A stretch of 7,125 nt of DNA from Paracoccaceae bacterium (GTDB lineage: Bacteria > Pseudomonadota > Alphaproteobacteria > Rhodobacterales > Rhodobacteraceae): assembly GCA_009922885.1 (NCBI GenBank), contig RFUP01000113.1, positions 1 to 7,125 on the forward strand, written 5' to 3'. Within the stretch, counting starts at the first letter, position 1. The number at the start of each line of letters is the position of its first letter. The translations under genes and the position numbers were made by a program. This document shows positions 6,505-7,125 of this stretch, piece after piece. The notes beneath the pieces were generated by a model. That model was not told the DNA's origin, searched no databases, and saw only the letters and a list, made by a program, of their open reading frames with translations.

Positions 6505-6667
6505 GCGATCCGAGTGCGCGCGCAGCGTTTCCGGATCAGAAGGGTTCCAGTGTGCAGTTTGCAACCGTGCTGGACGCGGCAGATGTGCGGAGCAAGGCGA
6601 AACGCCGCCCGCCATCCTGACCCTTCCGGGTCGAAAGATGACCTGATGGCAAGGAAACGGGCAGCGA

Positions 6668-7030
6668 ATGAAAATGGACTTAACCCTAGAGGCCGAAGAT
6701 GAAGCGGTGCCGGAAGAGGCGCGTTTGCGCCGTGCGGCCGCTTTGGTCGAAGCCCAGTTGCTTTCGATGTGGTCACAACTCGACGAGCTCCGCCTGCGGA
6801 TCCTCGATGGCGATGTGACGGCGTTCAAAGACAGCGCGAAAATCACCGCAGACATTCGCCAATGGCTGCGGATTGCTATGGAAACGGAGGCCAAACTCAA
6901 TGAAACCCGTAAGCAATCCAGCGGTGGCACCAGAGCCGGGCACGCCATCGACTTCGATCAGGCCAGATCTCAAATCGGGTGCCGCCTGGATCGCCTCCGC
7001 CGATGTGGAAATTCAGAACGCGTTTCTTGA
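6668..7030 (+). CDS. GTA gene 1-like protein, probable small terminase (TerS)
   Basis: This 120-residue protein sits directly before a GTA-type large terminase, where Rhodobacter-type GTA clusters carry the gene for a small terminase-like protein that hands DNA to the packaging motor. The assignment is mainly positional. Residues 14-83 are predicted by eye to be almost wholly helical and charged (for example EEARLRRAAALVEAQLL and AMETEAKLNETRK), which fits an oligomer-forming coiled-coil TerS core. A second amphipathic segment, DFDQARSQIGCRLDRLRR, lies at 95-112. No catalytic motif, signal peptide or membrane segment is seen. ATG 6668 has AAGGAAA 10 bases upstream; ATG 6674 is an alternative. 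The last 43 residues overlap the large terminase frame. In characterised GTAs this gene begins the structural cluster, so its promoter should lie just upstream. Confidence 0.62.
   Translation: MKMDLTLEAEDEAVPEEARLRRAAALVEAQLLSMWSQLDELRLRILDGDVTAFKDSAKITADIRQWLRIAMETEAKLNETRKQSSGGTRAGHAIDFDQARSQIGCRLDRLRRCGNSERVS
6886..6890 (+). promoter_or_regulatory. Shine-Dalgarno for the large terminase inside the upstream gene
   Basis: GGAGG lies 9 bases before ATG 6900, within the coding sequence of the small terminase-like gene. No comparable site precedes the later in-frame GTG codons at 6924 and 7005, so it favours 6900 as the start. Confidence 0.6.
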
Positions 7031-7125
7031 CAGCCTGACGGAACCCGAAGTGATGGCTTTGCCGTGGCTCTTTGAATTCTGGGCTTTGCCGCATCAGCTT
7101 GCACCGGAAGGCAATTGGCGGACGT
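6900..7125 (+). CDS. terL: GTA/phage-type large terminase (TerL), N-terminal fragment
   Basis: An open frame runs from ATG 6900 off the right edge, giving 75 residues. The segment EVMALPWLFEFWALPHQ at 48-64, followed by APEGNWRT, is recognisable as the stretch that precedes the Walker A loop in the large terminase (gene 2) of Rhodobacter-type GTAs and related phages. This protein is the ATPase and nuclease that cuts and pumps DNA into the capsid. The Walker A motif itself should begin within about ten residues past the window edge, so catalytic competence cannot be judged. The first 25 residues are Pro/Ser/Thr-rich and probably disordered. The start overlaps the preceding gene by 131 bases in another frame; a GGAGG 9 bases upstream supports ATG 6900, but a later GTG at 7005 is possible. 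Confidence 0.8.
   Translation, partial: MKPVSNPAVAPEPGTPSTSIRPDLKSGAAWIASADVEIQNAFLDSLTEPEVMALPWLFEFWALPHQLAPEGNWRT

Larger units (their letters stand above)
6386..6667. other. Divergent intergenic region between polyamine operon and GTA genes
   Basis: These 282 bases contain no credible gene on either strand and must hold promoters for both the minus-strand decarboxylase and the plus-strand packaging genes. I see a possible -35/-10 pair facing the decarboxylase, a perfect 12-bp palindrome (6493-6504), and a 5-bp inverted repeat GACCC-TTCC-GGGTC (6619-6632) 35 bases before the plus-strand start. An imperfect inverted repeat, TTGGCA-AG-TGCCGA, lies just before the decarboxylase. I found no TTAA-N7-TTAA CtrA-type site and no GAAC-N7-GAAC-type SOS box. 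Confidence 0.6.

Noticed and set aside
6559..6587. Plus-strand promoter for the packaging genes (TTGCAA followed 17 bases later by GATGTG)
   Set aside because: The -10 box match is poor, and GTA promoters are known to depend on dedicated activators, so a sigma-70 consensus call is not supportable.
5378..6646. Long plus-strand open frame (422 codons) opposite the decarboxylase gene
   Set aside because: It is antisense to an intact NspC-type gene and shows no domain. Its extension into the divergent intergenic region carries no independent coding signal.
6484..6948. Minus-strand open frame (154 codons) crossing the intergenic region and the small terminase-like gene
   Set aside because: It is Ser/Arg-rich, runs antisense to the packaging gene, and has no motif or ribosome-binding site.

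Overview
The window looks like chromosomal DNA of an alphaproteobacterium, most likely of the Rhodobacteraceae (Rhodobacterales). It is GC-rich. The start of the second gene of a Rhodobacter-type gene transfer agent (GTA) cluster is recognisable at the right edge. The RhlE-like helicase has an alphaproteobacterial-style charged tail, and spermidine appears to be made by the carboxyspermidine route. The genus cannot be named from the sequence alone.

Layout, left to right. Positions 2-256 (+) hold the C-terminal end of an unidentified membrane protein. It converges, with a 7-base gap, on a complete RhlE-type DEAD-box RNA helicase (264-1811, -). The 141-base leader upstream of the helicase contains several small inverted repeats, one overlapping its ribosome-binding region. 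Next are two tandem paralogous glycosyltransferases (1953-2882 and 2879-3910, both -) joined by an ATGA overlap, with a strong Shine-Dalgarno inside the end of the first-transcribed gene. A strong GC hairpin (3947-3972) separates them from a polyamine pair: a carboxynorspermidine/carboxyspermidine dehydrogenase (3980-5215, -) and, transcribed first, a decarboxylase of the NspC type (5288-6385, -).

A divergent intergenic region (6386-6667) with a perfect 12-bp palindrome separates this minus-strand block from a plus-strand pair at the right edge. That pair is a small helical protein in the position of the GTA small terminase (6668-7030) and the truncated start of the GTA/phage large terminase (6900-7125, continuing beyond the window). 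The two overlap by 131 bases in different frames.

How the genes work together: the dehydrogenase and decarboxylase catalyse consecutive steps, condensing a diamine with aspartate semialdehyde and then decarboxylating the product to a triamine. The two glycosyltransferases probably act on a common, unknown surface glycan. The right-edge pair would form the DNA-packaging motor of a GTA. The helicase is an independent RNA-metabolism gene. No tRNA, rRNA, insertion sequence or CRISPR array was seen. I found no wholly new system; the most notable items are the GTA boundary with its long terminase gene overlap, the duplicated glycosyltransferases and the structured helicase leader.
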